Assembly: GCF_039595395.1 (NCBI RefSeq)
Contig: NZ_JBCNLP010000001.1
Location: forward strand, 1,054,001-1,118,000
Direction of reading: 5' to 3'
Source: Novosphingobium sp.
Lineage (GTDB): Bacteria; Pseudomonadota; Alphaproteobacteria; Sphingomonadales; Sphingomonadaceae
Length of the DNA stretch: 64,000 nt
Under the pieces are notes generated by a model. That model did no database searches. It saw nothing but the letters and a program-made list of their open reading frames with translations, and was not told where the DNA came from. A program made the translations under genes and the position numbers. The stretch's first letter is position 1. Each line of letters starts with the position of its first letter. Positions 34,113 to 42,593 of the stretch are shown one piece after another.

Positions 34113-34189
34113 TTACCCACAGCCTTCGCGGAGGCATTAACCTCCCGTTAGGCACGTCCGCCTAATCGAAACGCATCGAATTATCCCCA
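34113..34189 (+). promoter_or_regulatory. Two DnaA-box-like sites upstream of dnaN
   Basis: TTACCCACA (34113-34121) and TTATCCCCA (34181-34189) each differ at one position from the consensus TTATCCACA and have the same orientation. They lie 150-225 bp before the dnaN ATG. DnaA control of dnaN is known in other bacteria; here it is inferred from these two matches only. Confidence 0.35.
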
Positions 34190-34338
34190 GAATCGCGTTC
34201 AGGCGCGTGCTTCGCACTTGCCGCAAGCCAAGGGCGCGCTAATGAAGATAGTCCGAATTGGCCGCGCAGGGGTGCCTTGGGGTTCCTGTGCGGGTGGAAG
34301 CTACACCCAGGGGTATCAGGCACGGGATCGGATCGAGC

Positions 34339-35457
34339 ATGAAAGCCACCATCGAACGCGCGACGCTGCTGCGCTGCCTCAGCCATGTGCAGTCGGTGGT
34401 CGAGCGGCGCAACACGATCCCCATTCTCTCGAACGTGCTGATCGAGGCCGGGCAGGACGGCACCTTGCGCGTCATGGCGACCGACCTTGACCTTCAGGTG
34501 GTCGAGCATATGCAGGCCGTCAGCGTGGAGGCGCCGGGCGCCATCACCGTGTCCGCCCATCTTCTGTTCGACATCGCCCGCAAGCTGCCCGATGGCAGCC
34601 AGGTGAGCCTGCAGACCGCCGACAACCGCATGGTTGTGAAGGCTGGTCGCAGCCGCTTCCAGCTTCCCACGCTGCCGCGCGATGACTTCCCCGTGATTGT
34701 CGAGGGCGATCTGCCCACCAGCTTTGAGCTTCCGGCGGCGACGCTGGCCCAGTTGATCGACCGCACGCGTTTCGCGATCTCCACCGAGGAGACGCGCTAT
34801 TACCTCAACGGCATCTTCCTGCATGTGACCGAGGAAGAGCTGAAGGCGGCGGCGACGGACGGCCATCGTCTGGCCCGCTTCACCATCGCCAAGCCCGAAG
34901 GCTCGGATGGCATGCCGGACGTGATTGTGCCGCGCAAGTGCGTGGCCGAGCTGCGCAAGCTGCTCGAAGAGGCGCTGGATGCGGTGGTGCTGGTGGACCT
35001 CTCGGCCAGCAAGATCCGCTTCACGCTGGGCGGCGAGAACGGCGTGGTGCTGACCAGCAAGCTGATCGACGGCACCTTCCCCGATTACAGCCGCGTGATC
35101 CCGACCGGCAACGACAAGCTGCTGCGTCTGGACCCCAAGAGCTTCTGGCAGGGTGTGGACCGCGTGGCGACCATCGCCACCGAGAAGACCCGCGCCGTGA
35201 AGATGGCGCTGGACAAGGACCGCGTGACGCTGTCGGTGACCTCGCCCGACAATGGCACGGCTGCGGAAGAGCTGCCCGCCGATTACGGTTCGGAAGGGTT
35301 CGAGATCGGCTTCAACGCCAATTATCTGAAAGACATCCTCGGCCAGATCGAGGGCGATACGGTGGAGCTGCATCTGGCCGATGCCGGCGCCCCCACGCTG
35401 ATCCGTCAGGATGAGAAGAGCCCGGCGCTCTATGTGCTGATGCCGATGCGGGTGTGA
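34339..35457 (+). CDS. dnaN: DNA polymerase III beta sliding clamp
   Basis: A 372-residue clamp that rings DNA and tethers polymerase III. Three clamp domains of about 120 residues are visible. Recognisable segments are MKATIERATLLRCLSHVQSV at the start, YYLNGIFLHV and ATDGHRLAR in domain 2, and FNANYLKDIL and VLMPMRV at the C-terminus (the ligand pocket side). It is not adjacent to dnaA or recF here, as usual in sphingomonads. The ATG at 34339 fits the family. A terminator follows 25 bp after the stop. Confidence 0.97.
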   Translation: MKATIERATLLRCLSHVQSVVERRNTIPILSNVLIEAGQDGTLRVMATDLDLQVVEHMQAVSVEAPGAITVSAHLLFDIARKLPDGSQVSLQTADNRMVVKAGRSRFQLPTLPRDDFPVIVEGDLPTSFELPAATLAQLIDRTRFAISTEETRYYLNGIFLHVTEEELKAAATDGHRLARFTIAKPEGSDGMPDVIVPRKCVAELRKLLEEALDAVVLVDLSASKIRFTLGGENGVVLTSKLIDGTFPDYSRVIPTGNDKLLRLDPKSFWQGVDRVATIATEKTRAVKMALDKDRVTLSVTSPDNGTAAEELPADYGSEGFEIGFNANYLKDILGQIEGDTVELHLADAGAPTLIRQDEKSPALYVLMPMRV

Positions 35458-35482
35458 TCCGCCGGAATTGAGAGTTTAAAGA

Positions 35483-35510
35483 GGCGCGGAAGGGGAAACC
35501 TTTCCGCGCC
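35483..35510 (+). terminator. Rho-independent terminator of dnaN
   Basis: The arms GGCGCGGAA and TTCCGCGCC are followed by TTTTTGTT. Confidence 0.9.
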
Positions 35511-35542
35511 TTTTTGTTGAGTGGCTCCCCAAATCGGGAGTT

Positions 35543-35995
35543 TTACGGCAGTGGTTGCAGCGACAGGCTGACCTCGCGGGCGTAAATCGTCCCGTCCATG
35601 CCCCAACTGCTTTCCCAGCCTATCTCGATGTCGCCCACCTCGGGGCCAACAGCGTTGTCCCATCCCATGGGTTTGGCTGACACACGCCGGATGATGAGGC
35701 GGGCGATGGTCGCGCTGGCCTCTCCCGTCAACGCGAGGCCGGTTACGCCTTTCGCATTCAAGGTCACTGTCGCGTGCTTGTCCAGAACGAAGAAGCCTTG
35801 CGAATCCACCTCGCTGGTCATGCGAAAGGTTTCGAGGGACATGATGGCCGTGCCTTGGCCGATTTCCAGCCTGCCGAGCGTGGCATCGTGAAAGGATGGG
35901 ATGATCCCAAACCACGCGACAACCTCCTTGGCCCCATCGAGCGCCATGAAGGTGTCTGCGTCTGTGGCCCAATGGCTTGTTTCGGCTTTCTGCAT
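35543..35995 (-). CDS. Imm50-like immunity protein, orphan
   Basis: A 150-residue soluble protein, starting MQKAETSHWATDADTFMALD. The segment VVAWFGIIPSFHDATLGRLE (about residues 25-44) resembles the WFG-x-WPSFHDA signature that I associate with the Imm50 family of toxin immunity proteins. The rest is alternating beta strands (ATVTLNAKGVTGLALTGEAS). No toxin, secretion or second immunity gene lies next to it: dnaN and rnr flank it, with the former convergent. It may be an orphan or acquired immunity gene. The family assignment rests on one motif. Confidence 0.5.
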   Translation of the reverse strand: MQKAETSHWATDADTFMALDGAKEVVAWFGIIPSFHDATLGRLEIGQGTAIMSLETFRMTSEVDSQGFFVLDKHATVTLNAKGVTGLALTGEASATIARLIIRRVSAKPMGWDNAVGPEVGDIEIGWESSWGMDGTIYAREVSLSLQPLP

Positions 35996-36107
35996 AGGCG
36001 GGTTTTAGGAGTATATAGGAGATCGGCATAGAGGCCGTGATCTGCGCATCCTGCCCCTCCACCCCAACCAACTGGCCTTTCCCCGCCACCCCGGCTAAAG
36101 ACGGGCG

Positions 36108-38438
36108 ATGAACAATCCGCGCCCGCCCAAACGCCCCTTCAAGTCTCACGCTCACTTTACCCCGCGCCCCGCGCCGGGCATGCCCAACGCCCAGCAGGTG
36201 CTGGACTTTATCGCCTCGGCCACCGGAGAGGTCGGCAAGCGTGAGATCGCCAAGCATTTCGGCCTGCAGGGTCAGGAAAAGATCCAGCTCAAGGCGCTCC
36301 TCAAGGATATGGCCGAGGAAGGGCTGATCGACGGCAAGCGCACCGCCTATCACCGCATGGGCGGCGTGCCCAAGGTCACCGTGCTGCGCGTGATCGAGAT
36401 CGAGGATGGTGAACCCGTCGCCGTCCCCGACACCTGGGAGCCCGAGGACAACACCCCCGCGCCCCGCCTGCGCGTCATCGAGCCGCGCGGCGGCGGCAAG
36501 CGTGGCCCGGCGGTCAGGGGTGTCGGTCCGCTGCGCGCGGGCGACCGCGTGCTGGCCCGCACCGAAGAGACCGAGCGCGGCTGGCAGGCCCATCCCATGA
36601 AGAAGCTGCCCGCTCAGGCCGACCAGACCATGGGCGTTGTCGAGATCGACGGCGCGGGCAAGGGCTGGCTGGCCCCCATCGACAAGCGTGAGCGCCACTC
36701 TACCCCCATCGCCGATCTGGGTGGCGCGGAAGAGGGCCAACTGGTTCTGGCCGAACCCGTCAGCCGCTCGCCGCGCGCGGGCATGCGGGTGACGGTGGTG
36801 CTGGGCGACCCGCTGGCACCGCGCGCCTTCAGCCTGATCGCCATCCACAAGCATGGCATTCCGCATATCTTCCCGCAGGACGCCTTGCAGGAGGCTGAGG
36901 TCGCGGCGCGCGAAGCCCTAAGCAGCGAAAAGCGCGAGGACCTCACCCATCTGCCCATCGTCGCTATCGATCCCAGCGACGCGCGCGACCATGACGACGC
37001 CATCTGGGCCGAGCCCGACGGGCAGGGCGGCTGGCGTACGGTGGTGGCCATTGCCGACGTCAGCTTCTACGTCCGCCCCGGCAGCGCCATTGACAAGGAG
37101 GCCCGCAAGCGCGGCAATTCGGTCTATTTCCCCGACCGCGTGGTGCCGATGCTGCCCGAGGTGCTGTCGGCCGATGTCTGTTCGCTGAAAGCCGGGGCGC
37201 CGCGCGCGGCCATGGCTTGCCATATGAATTTCGACGCCGAAGGCAAGATGACCGCCTTTCGTTTCACCCGCGCCATCGTCCGCATCGCCGAGGTGATCGC
37301 TTACGAGGAAGCGCAGGCCCGCATCGACGAAGGCCGCGCCGAAAAGCATCTCACCGATCTGTGGGAGGCATGGAAAGTTCTGGAAGCCGCGCGCAACAAG
37401 CGCGACCCGCTCAACCTCGAACTGCCCGAGCGCCGGGTGCAGCTCGACGAAAAGGGCCGCATCGCGGGCATCGCCCTGCGCGAAAGACTCGATGCCCACC
37501 GCGTGGTCGAGGATTTCATGATCGCGGCCAATGTCGCGGCGGCCAAGGCGCTGGAAAGCAAGGTCGCCCCCGTGGTCTATCGCATCCACGAGCCGCCCAA
37601 CCGCGAAAAGCTTGTGGCCCTGAAGGATTATCTCGCCACCTTCGAGCGCAAGCTGGCGCTGGGGCAGGTGATCACCCCGGCGCTGTTCAACCGCATGCTG
37701 AAAAGCATCGAGGATGAGGCGGAAAAGGCGCTGATCATGGAAGCCGTGCTGCGCAGCCAGACCCAGGCCTATTATGGCCCCAAGAACGCCGGGCACTTCG
37801 GTCTGGCGCTGGGCAGCTATGCGCATTTCACCTCGCCGATCCGCCGCTATTCGGATCTGCTGGTGCATCGCTCGCTGGTCGACGCCTTCGGGCTGGAGCA
37901 GCCCGCGCCCAAGGGCGACATCCCCGAGCATTCCGGCCTTGCCCCGCGCGACCGTCAGGACATGGCCCGCATCACCGATGCCATCTCGCGCACCGAACGC
38001 CGCGCCATGGAGGCCGAGCGCGAAACCATCGACCGCTACGTCGCGGCATGGCTCTCGACCCGCGTGGGTGAGATCTTCCAGTGCCGCATCACCGGCGTGC
38101 AGCGTTTCGGTCTGTTTGCGACCATCGTCGGACTAGGCGGCGACGGGCTGGTCCCCGTATCCGTGCTGGGTGATGAGCGGTTCTTCCACGATGAAAAGGC
38201 ACAGGTGCTGCGCGGCGAGCAGAGCGGCATCACCTATGCCATCGGCGACCGGCTGCCCCTGCGGCTGGCGGAGGCCAATCCCTTGACCGGCGCGCTGAAA
38301 TTCGAGCCCGAAGACAGCGATGGCCGCATCGAGAAGCGCGGCGCCCCGGCGCCTGTCGGGCTGAAGAAGCGCGGCAGCCATCTGGTGGGCCAGCGCGGCC
38401 GCCCGGCCAACATCCGCCATCAGGGGAAACGCCGCTGA
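36108..38438 (+). CDS. rnr: Ribonuclease R
   Basis: A 776-residue processive 3'-5' exoribonuclease that can degrade structured RNA. A basic N-terminal helix-turn-helix (QQVLDFIASATGEVGKREIA) is followed by cold-shock domains and the RNB catalytic domain. The magnesium site is IDPSDARDHDDAIWAE (about residue 285), with further conserved segments GNSVYFPDRVVPMLPEVLS and YAHFTSPIRRYSDLLVHR. A C-terminal S1 domain (RVGEIFQCRITGVQRFGLFA) and a Lys/Arg-rich tail complete it. It converges on the universal stress protein gene, with element P1 between them. Confidence 0.96.
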   Translation: MNNPRPPKRPFKSHAHFTPRPAPGMPNAQQVLDFIASATGEVGKREIAKHFGLQGQEKIQLKALLKDMAEEGLIDGKRTAYHRMGGVPKVTVLRVIEIEDGEPVAVPDTWEPEDNTPAPRLRVIEPRGGGKRGPAVRGVGPLRAGDRVLARTEETERGWQAHPMKKLPAQADQTMGVVEIDGAGKGWLAPIDKRERHSTPIADLGGAEEGQLVLAEPVSRSPRAGMRVTVVLGDPLAPRAFSLIAIHKHGIPHIFPQDALQEAEVAAREALSSEKREDLTHLPIVAIDPSDARDHDDAIWAEPDGQGGWRTVVAIADVSFYVRPGSAIDKEARKRGNSVYFPDRVVPMLPEVLSADVCSLKAGAPRAAMACHMNFDAEGKMTAFRFTRAIVRIAEVIAYEEAQARIDEGRAEKHLTDLWEAWKVLEAARNKRDPLNLELPERRVQLDEKGRIAGIALRERLDAHRVVEDFMIAANVAAAKALESKVAPVVYRIHEPPNREKLVALKDYLATFERKLALGQVITPALFNRMLKSIEDEAEKALIMEAVLRSQTQAYYGPKNAGHFGLALGSYAHFTSPIRRYSDLLVHRSLVDAFGLEQPAPKGDIPEHSGLAPRDRQDMARITDAISRTERRAMEAERETIDRYVAAWLSTRVGEIFQCRITGVQRFGLFATIVGLGGDGLVPVSVLGDERFFHDEKAQVLRGEQSGITYAIGDRLPLRLAEANPLTGALKFEPEDSDGRIEKRGAPAPVGLKKRGSHLVGQRGRPANIRHQGKRR

Positions 38439-38450
38439 TGATGCAGGGGG

Positions 38451-38602
38451 GAGTCTTCTGGAAATTCGGCGAGGCCGAATGCGCGGCACCGGCCCGCTCC
38501 CCCGCCCGGTCACCCATCGGTCGTATCCTGTGGGTGGCCGGGCGGGGGAGCGGGCTGGCGCCGCACGCAAAATGCGCTTTTGCGCATTTTGCCAAAAGAC
38601 TC
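38451..38602. repeat. Element P1 (152-bp three-hairpin repeat)
   Basis: The ends are inverted (GAGTCTTCTGG on the left, GCCAAAAGACTC on the right). Inside are three hairpins: ATTCGGC/GCCGAAT (38464-38480), a long stem of about 34 bp with GCGGCACCGGCCCGCTCC on its left arm (38482-38565), and GCAAAATGCGC/GCGCATTTTGC (38567-38592). The right end stops at the base before the usp stop codon. It is homologous to P2 in opposite orientation. Confidence 0.85.
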
Positions 38603-39058
38603 TCAGCTCAATCGGTCGATCTCATCCTCGGCAAGGCCGCCGGGGATGATCATCAGCGGGCAGGGCAGGCTGCCCAGACCCGGACCGGTGAAGTGAGTCA
38701 CCAGCGCGCCCGGCTCGCCATCGCGCGCGGCGCCCAGCACCAGCGCGGCGACCTCGGTATGCGCGGTGAGGTGATCGCGCACGACCTTCACCGCCTCGCC
38801 CTGCTGGACCGAGATCTCGGGCATGCGCCCGCCCTCGGCCACAATGGCGCTGGCCAGGCTTGTCAACAGCACTTCCGCACGATCCCGCGCTTCCTGCTCG
38901 ATGGTGGCCGCAATGCCGCCGAAAGCGACGAAGGGCTCGGGTTCGATCACGCTGAGCAGATGCACCGCGCCCCCGGTTTTGGCGGCACGCCTGCTCGCGA
39001 AACGCAAGGCCACGCGGGCCTCTTCGGTTTCGTCGATGATGACGAGATAGATCCGCAT
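38603..39058 (-). CDS. Universal stress protein (UspA family)
   Basis: A 151-residue single-domain Usp. It begins MRIYLVIIDETEEARVALRF, with the Asp of the nucleotide-binding strand. The C-terminal ATP-binding pattern is weakened: LGAARDGEPGALVTHFTGPGLGSLPCPLMIIPG replaces the consensus G2xG9G(S/T). This suggests a form with little ATP binding. GAGGGGCC precedes the ATG at 39058; an ATG at 39091 is less likely. Its TGA directly abuts the end of repeat element P1, which lies between it and rnr. Confidence 0.85.
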   Translation of the reverse strand: MRIYLVIIDETEEARVALRFASRRAAKTGGAVHLLSVIEPEPFVAFGGIAATIEQEARDRAEVLLTSLASAIVAEGGRMPEISVQQGEAVKVVRDHLTAHTEVAALVLGAARDGEPGALVTHFTGPGLGSLPCPLMIIPGGLAEDEIDRLS

Positions 39059-39212
39059 GGCCCCTCTTTTCCCGGTTCCCGTACCGCGCATTTTGCGCCA
39101 TCACCTATCCGCCACAAACCTATTTCACGCAAGCCACCTTGCCGAGGCTCATACTTTTGGCCAGAAGCCCGCGTGAACAACATTTCACCTTGGATTGAGG
39201 ACTGATTGCCCC

Positions 39213-40499
39213 ATGCCGATTGCGATCAAGATGCCCGCGCTCTCGCCCACGATGGAGCAGGGCAAGCTGGCCCGGTGGCTGGTGAAGGTTGGCGACACCG
39301 TCTCCTCCGGCGACATTATGGCCGAGATCGAGACCGACAAGGCCACCATGGAATTCGAGGCTGTCGATGAAGGCGTGATCGTCTCGATCGACATCGCCGA
39401 AGGCACCGACGATGTGAAGGTCGGCACCGTGATCGCCCAGCTTGCCGGCGAGGGCGAAGACGCCTCCGCCAAGCCTGCTGCCGCCGCGCCTGCCGCTGCC
39501 GAAAAGCCCGCTGCTGCTCCGGCTGCCGCCGCTCCGGCCCCGGCTGCTGCCCCGGCCCCCGTTGCCGCCAAGGCTGCGGGTGACCGCGTGGTCGCCTCGC
39601 CGCTGGCCCGCCGCATTGCCGCCCAGAAGGGCGTCGATCTGGCTGGCGTCACCGGTTCGGGCCCCAACGGCCGCATCGTCAAGGCCGACGTCGAGGGCGC
39701 CAAGCCCGGCGCCGCCGCGCCTGCCGCTGCCGCCGCTTCGGCGCCTGTCGCTGCTGCTCCCGCCGCGCCGACCCCGGCCGCGCCTTCTGCCCTGCCTGAC
39801 TTCGGCATCCCGCATGAGGACCAGCCGCTCTCGGGCATGCGCAAGACCATCGCGCGCCGCCTGACCGAGTCGAAGCAGCAGGTGCCGCATATCTACCTGT
39901 CGCTCGACGTGCGTCTGGACGCGCTGCTCAAGCTGCGCGGCGATGTGAACGCCTCGCTGGCCGGGCGCGGCGTGAAGGTGTCGGTCAACGATATCCTGAT
40001 CAAGGCGCTGGGCGTTGCTCTGGAGCAGGTGCCGGTGTGCAATGTCGCCTTCGCGGGTGACACGATCCGCCAGTACAACCGCGCCGACGTGTCGGTGGCG
40101 GTCTCGATCCCCAATGGCCTCATTACCCCGATCATCAAGGATGCCGCGGGCAAGGGTCTGGCCAAGATCAGCACCGAAATGTCGGATCTGGCCAAGCGCG
40201 CCAAGGAGGGCAAGCTGGCCCCGACCGAATATGTCGGCGGCACGGCCAGCCTGTCGAACATGGGCATGATGGGCATCAAGACCTTCCAGGCGATCATTAA
40301 CCCGCCCCAGGCCATGATCCTGGCGATCGGCGCGGGCGAGAAGCGCCCCTGGGTGCTGGAAGACGGCTCGCTGGGCGTCGCCACGGCGATGACCATCACC
40401 GGCAGCTTCGACCACCGCGCCATCGATGGTGCCGATGGCGCCAAGCTGATGGCGGCTCTCAAGGATCTCATCGAGAACCCGCTGAGCCTGCTGGCCTGA
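39213..40499 (+). CDS. pdhC: Pyruvate dehydrogenase E2 (dihydrolipoamide acetyltransferase)
   Basis: A 428-residue core subunit of the pyruvate dehydrogenase complex. The lipoyl domain carries Lys42 in EIETDKATMEFE. Ala/Pro-rich linkers flank a peripheral-subunit-binding domain (SPLARRIAAQKGVDLAGVTG, about residues 130-165). The C-terminal catalytic domain includes FDHRAIDGADGAKLM with His and Asp of the HxxxDG site. E1 genes (pdhA, pdhB) are not adjacent, unlike in most alphaproteobacteria; instead a thioesterase and then lpdA follow. The ATG at 39213 gives the standard MPIAIKMPALSPTMEQG start. Confidence 0.95.
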   Translation: MPIAIKMPALSPTMEQGKLARWLVKVGDTVSSGDIMAEIETDKATMEFEAVDEGVIVSIDIAEGTDDVKVGTVIAQLAGEGEDASAKPAAAAPAAAEKPAAAPAAAAPAPAAAPAPVAAKAAGDRVVASPLARRIAAQKGVDLAGVTGSGPNGRIVKADVEGAKPGAAAPAAAAASAPVAAAPAAPTPAAPSALPDFGIPHEDQPLSGMRKTIARRLTESKQQVPHIYLSLDVRLDALLKLRGDVNASLAGRGVKVSVNDILIKALGVALEQVPVCNVAFAGDTIRQYNRADVSVAVSIPNGLITPIIKDAAGKGLAKISTEMSDLAKRAKEGKLAPTEYVGGTASLSNMGMMGIKTFQAIINPPQAMILAIGAGEKRPWVLEDGSLGVATAMTITGSFDHRAIDGADGAKLMAALKDLIENPLSLLA

Positions 40500-40506
40500 C
40501 GATAAA

Positions 40507-40543
40507 GCCGGGGCGCCGCGCTGTGGAGGCGCGGTTCCCCGGC
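40507..40543 (+). terminator. Stem-loop after pdhC
   Basis: GCCGGGGCGCCGCGC and GCGCGGTTCCCCGGC pair imperfectly. No T-run follows, so it may attenuate or stabilise rather than terminate. Confidence 0.4.
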
Positions 40544-40694
40544 ATCGCCTCGATGCCATCCGGCAGAGGGGCAGGATAAAAGACCGCGAGGCGGCATCGT
40601 GACAGGGACCGGACGCGGGAAGGGCCAGGGCTTGAGTGCCTACCCACCCGGCGGGCGCGCCTTGAAACGCTCCGCCTTGCAAGGAAGACCCCCG

Positions 40695-41090
40695 ATGATC
40701 GAACCGCTCGTTCCCCGCCCCGCCACCGAACCGGTGATCCGCGTCACCGCCATGCCGCGCGATGCCAACGCCTATGGCGACATCTTCGGCGGCTGGTTGA
40801 TGAGCCTGATGGACAATGGCGCCGGCTTTATTGCCTCGCGCCATTCTCGCGGCCGCGCGGTGACCATCGCCATGGATGGCATGCAGTTTCTGCAACCGGT
40901 GAAGATCGGTGACGAAGTCTCTGTCTATGGCGAGATCACCAAGGTCGGGCGGACTTCGATGACGATCGCGGTGGAGGCCTGGGGCCGCCACCGGCATGAG
41001 CTTGACGCCGTGAAGGTGACCGAAGCGGTCTTCACCTTTGTGGCCGTAGATGAGAACGGGCGTCCGCGCCCCGTTACGCAGGAGAAGTAA
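40695..41090 (+). CDS. Acyl-CoA thioesterase (YciA-like hotdog fold)
   Basis: A 131-residue hotdog-fold thioesterase. The segment DANAYGDIFGGWLMSLMDNG (about residues 20-39) contains the FGGxLM helix and the general acid region of the YciA/BFIT group, and MQFLQPVKIGDEVSVYGEI is the typical core strand. The protein is cytoplasmic and likely hydrolyses acyl-CoA esters; chain-length preference cannot be read. AAGGAAGACC precedes the ATG at 40695; the longer frame from 40599 is not conserved-looking. The stop is 4 bp before the lpdA GTG, so thioesterase and lpdA are coupled. Confidence 0.88.
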   Translation: MIEPLVPRPATEPVIRVTAMPRDANAYGDIFGGWLMSLMDNGAGFIASRHSRGRAVTIAMDGMQFLQPVKIGDEVSVYGEITKVGRTSMTIAVEAWGRHRHELDAVKVTEAVFTFVAVDENGRPRPVTQEK

Positions 41091-41094
41091 TCTC

Positions 41095-42507
41095 GTGGCT
41101 GAACAGTATGATGTGATCGTTCTGGGTTCGGGCCCCGGTGGCTATGTCGCGGCGATCCGCGCGGCGCAGCTGGGCCTGAAGACCGCCATTGTCGAGCGCG
41201 AGAATCTGGGCGGTATCTGCCTCAACTGGGGCTGCATCCCGACCAAGGCGCTGCTGCGCTCGGCCGAGGTGTTTCACCAGATGCAGCATGCCAAGGCTTA
41301 CGGCCTTTCGGCAACGGGTGTGACGGCTGATCTGGCCGCTGTGGTTGCCCGTTCGCGCGGCGTGGCCAAGCAGCTCAATCAGGGCGTCACGCATCTGATG
41401 AAGAAGAACAAGGTCACCGTCCATATGGGCGTTGGCAAGATCCTGAAGCCCGGCACGCTGGAAGTGACCGGCGAGAAGGGCAAGGAGACCCTGACCGCCA
41501 AGCACATCATCGTCGCCACTGGCGCCCGTGCCCGCGATCTGCCCTTTGCCAAGGCGGATGGTGACAAGATCTGGACCTACCGCCACGCCATGACGCCGAA
41601 GGAAATGCCTTCGAAGCTGCTGGTGATCGGCTCGGGCGCGATCGGCATCGAATTTGCCAGCTTCTACAACGATCTGGGCGCCAAGGTGACCGTGGTCGAG
41701 ATGATGGACCGCATCGTGCCTGTCGAGGACAAGGACGTGTCGACCTTCCTCGAAAAGGCACTGGTCAAGCAGGGCATGACGATCCTGACCGGCACGGGCG
41801 TCGATGGCATCACCACCACCGCGACGGGCATCAAGGCCAAGATCAAGGGCAAGGACGGCAAGGTCACCGAAGAGGACTTCAGCCATGTGATCGTGGCGGT
41901 TGGCGTGGTCGCCAACACCGAGAACATCGGTCTGGAAGAGGTTGGCATCAAGACCGAGCGCGGCATCATCGCCATCGACGATCATGGCCGTACCGCCGTG
42001 AAGGGTATCTGGGCGATTGGCGACGTGACCCCCGGTCCGTGGCTCGCCCACAAGGCCAGCCATGAGGGCGTGACCGCCGCCGAGGCCATCGCCAAGGAGC
42101 TGGGCAACAAGGAAGTCCATCCCCATGGTCTGGACCGCAACAACATCCCCGGTTGCACCTATTGCCACCCGCAGATTGCCAGCGTCGGCATGACCGAGGC
42201 CAAGGCCAAGGAAGCCGGTTACACCGTCAAGGTCGGCAATTTCCCCTTCATCGGCAATGGCAAGGCCATCGCTCTGGGTGAGCCCGAGGGCTTCATCAAG
42301 ACCGTGTTCGACGCCAAGACCGGCGAGCTGCTGGGCGCTCACATGATCGGCGCGGAAGTGACCGAGTTGATCCAGGGCTATGTGGTCGGCAAGACGCTGG
42401 AGACCACCGAGCAGGAGCTGATGCAGACGGTGTTCGCCCACCCGACGCTGAGCGAAATGATGCATGAGAGCGTGCTCTCGGCTTACGGTCGCGCGATCCA
42501 CTTCTAA
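41095..42507 (+). CDS. lpdA: Dihydrolipoyl dehydrogenase (E3)
   Basis: A 470-residue FAD flavoprotein reoxidising dihydrolipoamide in the pyruvate and 2-oxoglutarate dehydrogenase complexes. The FAD motif VIVLGSGPGGYVAAIRAA is at the N-terminus, the redox-active disulfide in GGICLNWGCIPTKALL (Cys42/Cys47), the NAD motif LVIGSGAIGIEFASF near residue 180, and the C-terminal active His in HPTLSEMMHESVL. The GTG at 41095 is preceded by AGGAG and gives the usual AEQYDVIVLGSG start. It is placed downstream of pdhC and a thioesterase. A strong hairpin follows the stop. Confidence 0.96.
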   Translation: MAEQYDVIVLGSGPGGYVAAIRAAQLGLKTAIVERENLGGICLNWGCIPTKALLRSAEVFHQMQHAKAYGLSATGVTADLAAVVARSRGVAKQLNQGVTHLMKKNKVTVHMGVGKILKPGTLEVTGEKGKETLTAKHIIVATGARARDLPFAKADGDKIWTYRHAMTPKEMPSKLLVIGSGAIGIEFASFYNDLGAKVTVVEMMDRIVPVEDKDVSTFLEKALVKQGMTILTGTGVDGITTTATGIKAKIKGKDGKVTEEDFSHVIVAVGVVANTENIGLEEVGIKTERGIIAIDDHGRTAVKGIWAIGDVTPGPWLAHKASHEGVTAAEAIAKELGNKEVHPHGLDRNNIPGCTYCHPQIASVGMTEAKAKEAGYTVKVGNFPFIGNGKAIALGEPEGFIKTVFDAKTGELLGAHMIGAEVTELIQGYVVGKTLETTEQELMQTVFAHPTLSEMMHESVLSAYGRAIHF

Positions 42508-42530
42508 GTTTCACGCACTGAAACTAAGGT

Positions 42531-42568
42531 CAGGCCTGCCCACCGGAGAACCCCGGTAGGCAGGCCTT
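42531..42568 (+). terminator. Hairpin after lpdA
   Basis: The arms AGGCCTGCC and GGCAGGCCT extend inward through ACCGG/CCGGT. No long T-run follows, but the stem is strong and sits 25 bp after the stop. Confidence 0.7.
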
Positions 42569-42593
42569 AACCATATTTTGCGATGGGTGTCGG

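Noticed and set aside
40599..40694. A longer N-terminus for the thioesterase
   Set aside because: The extra 32 residues (Gly/Arg-rich) precede a good ribosome site and the ATG at 40695, where the hotdog domain begins.
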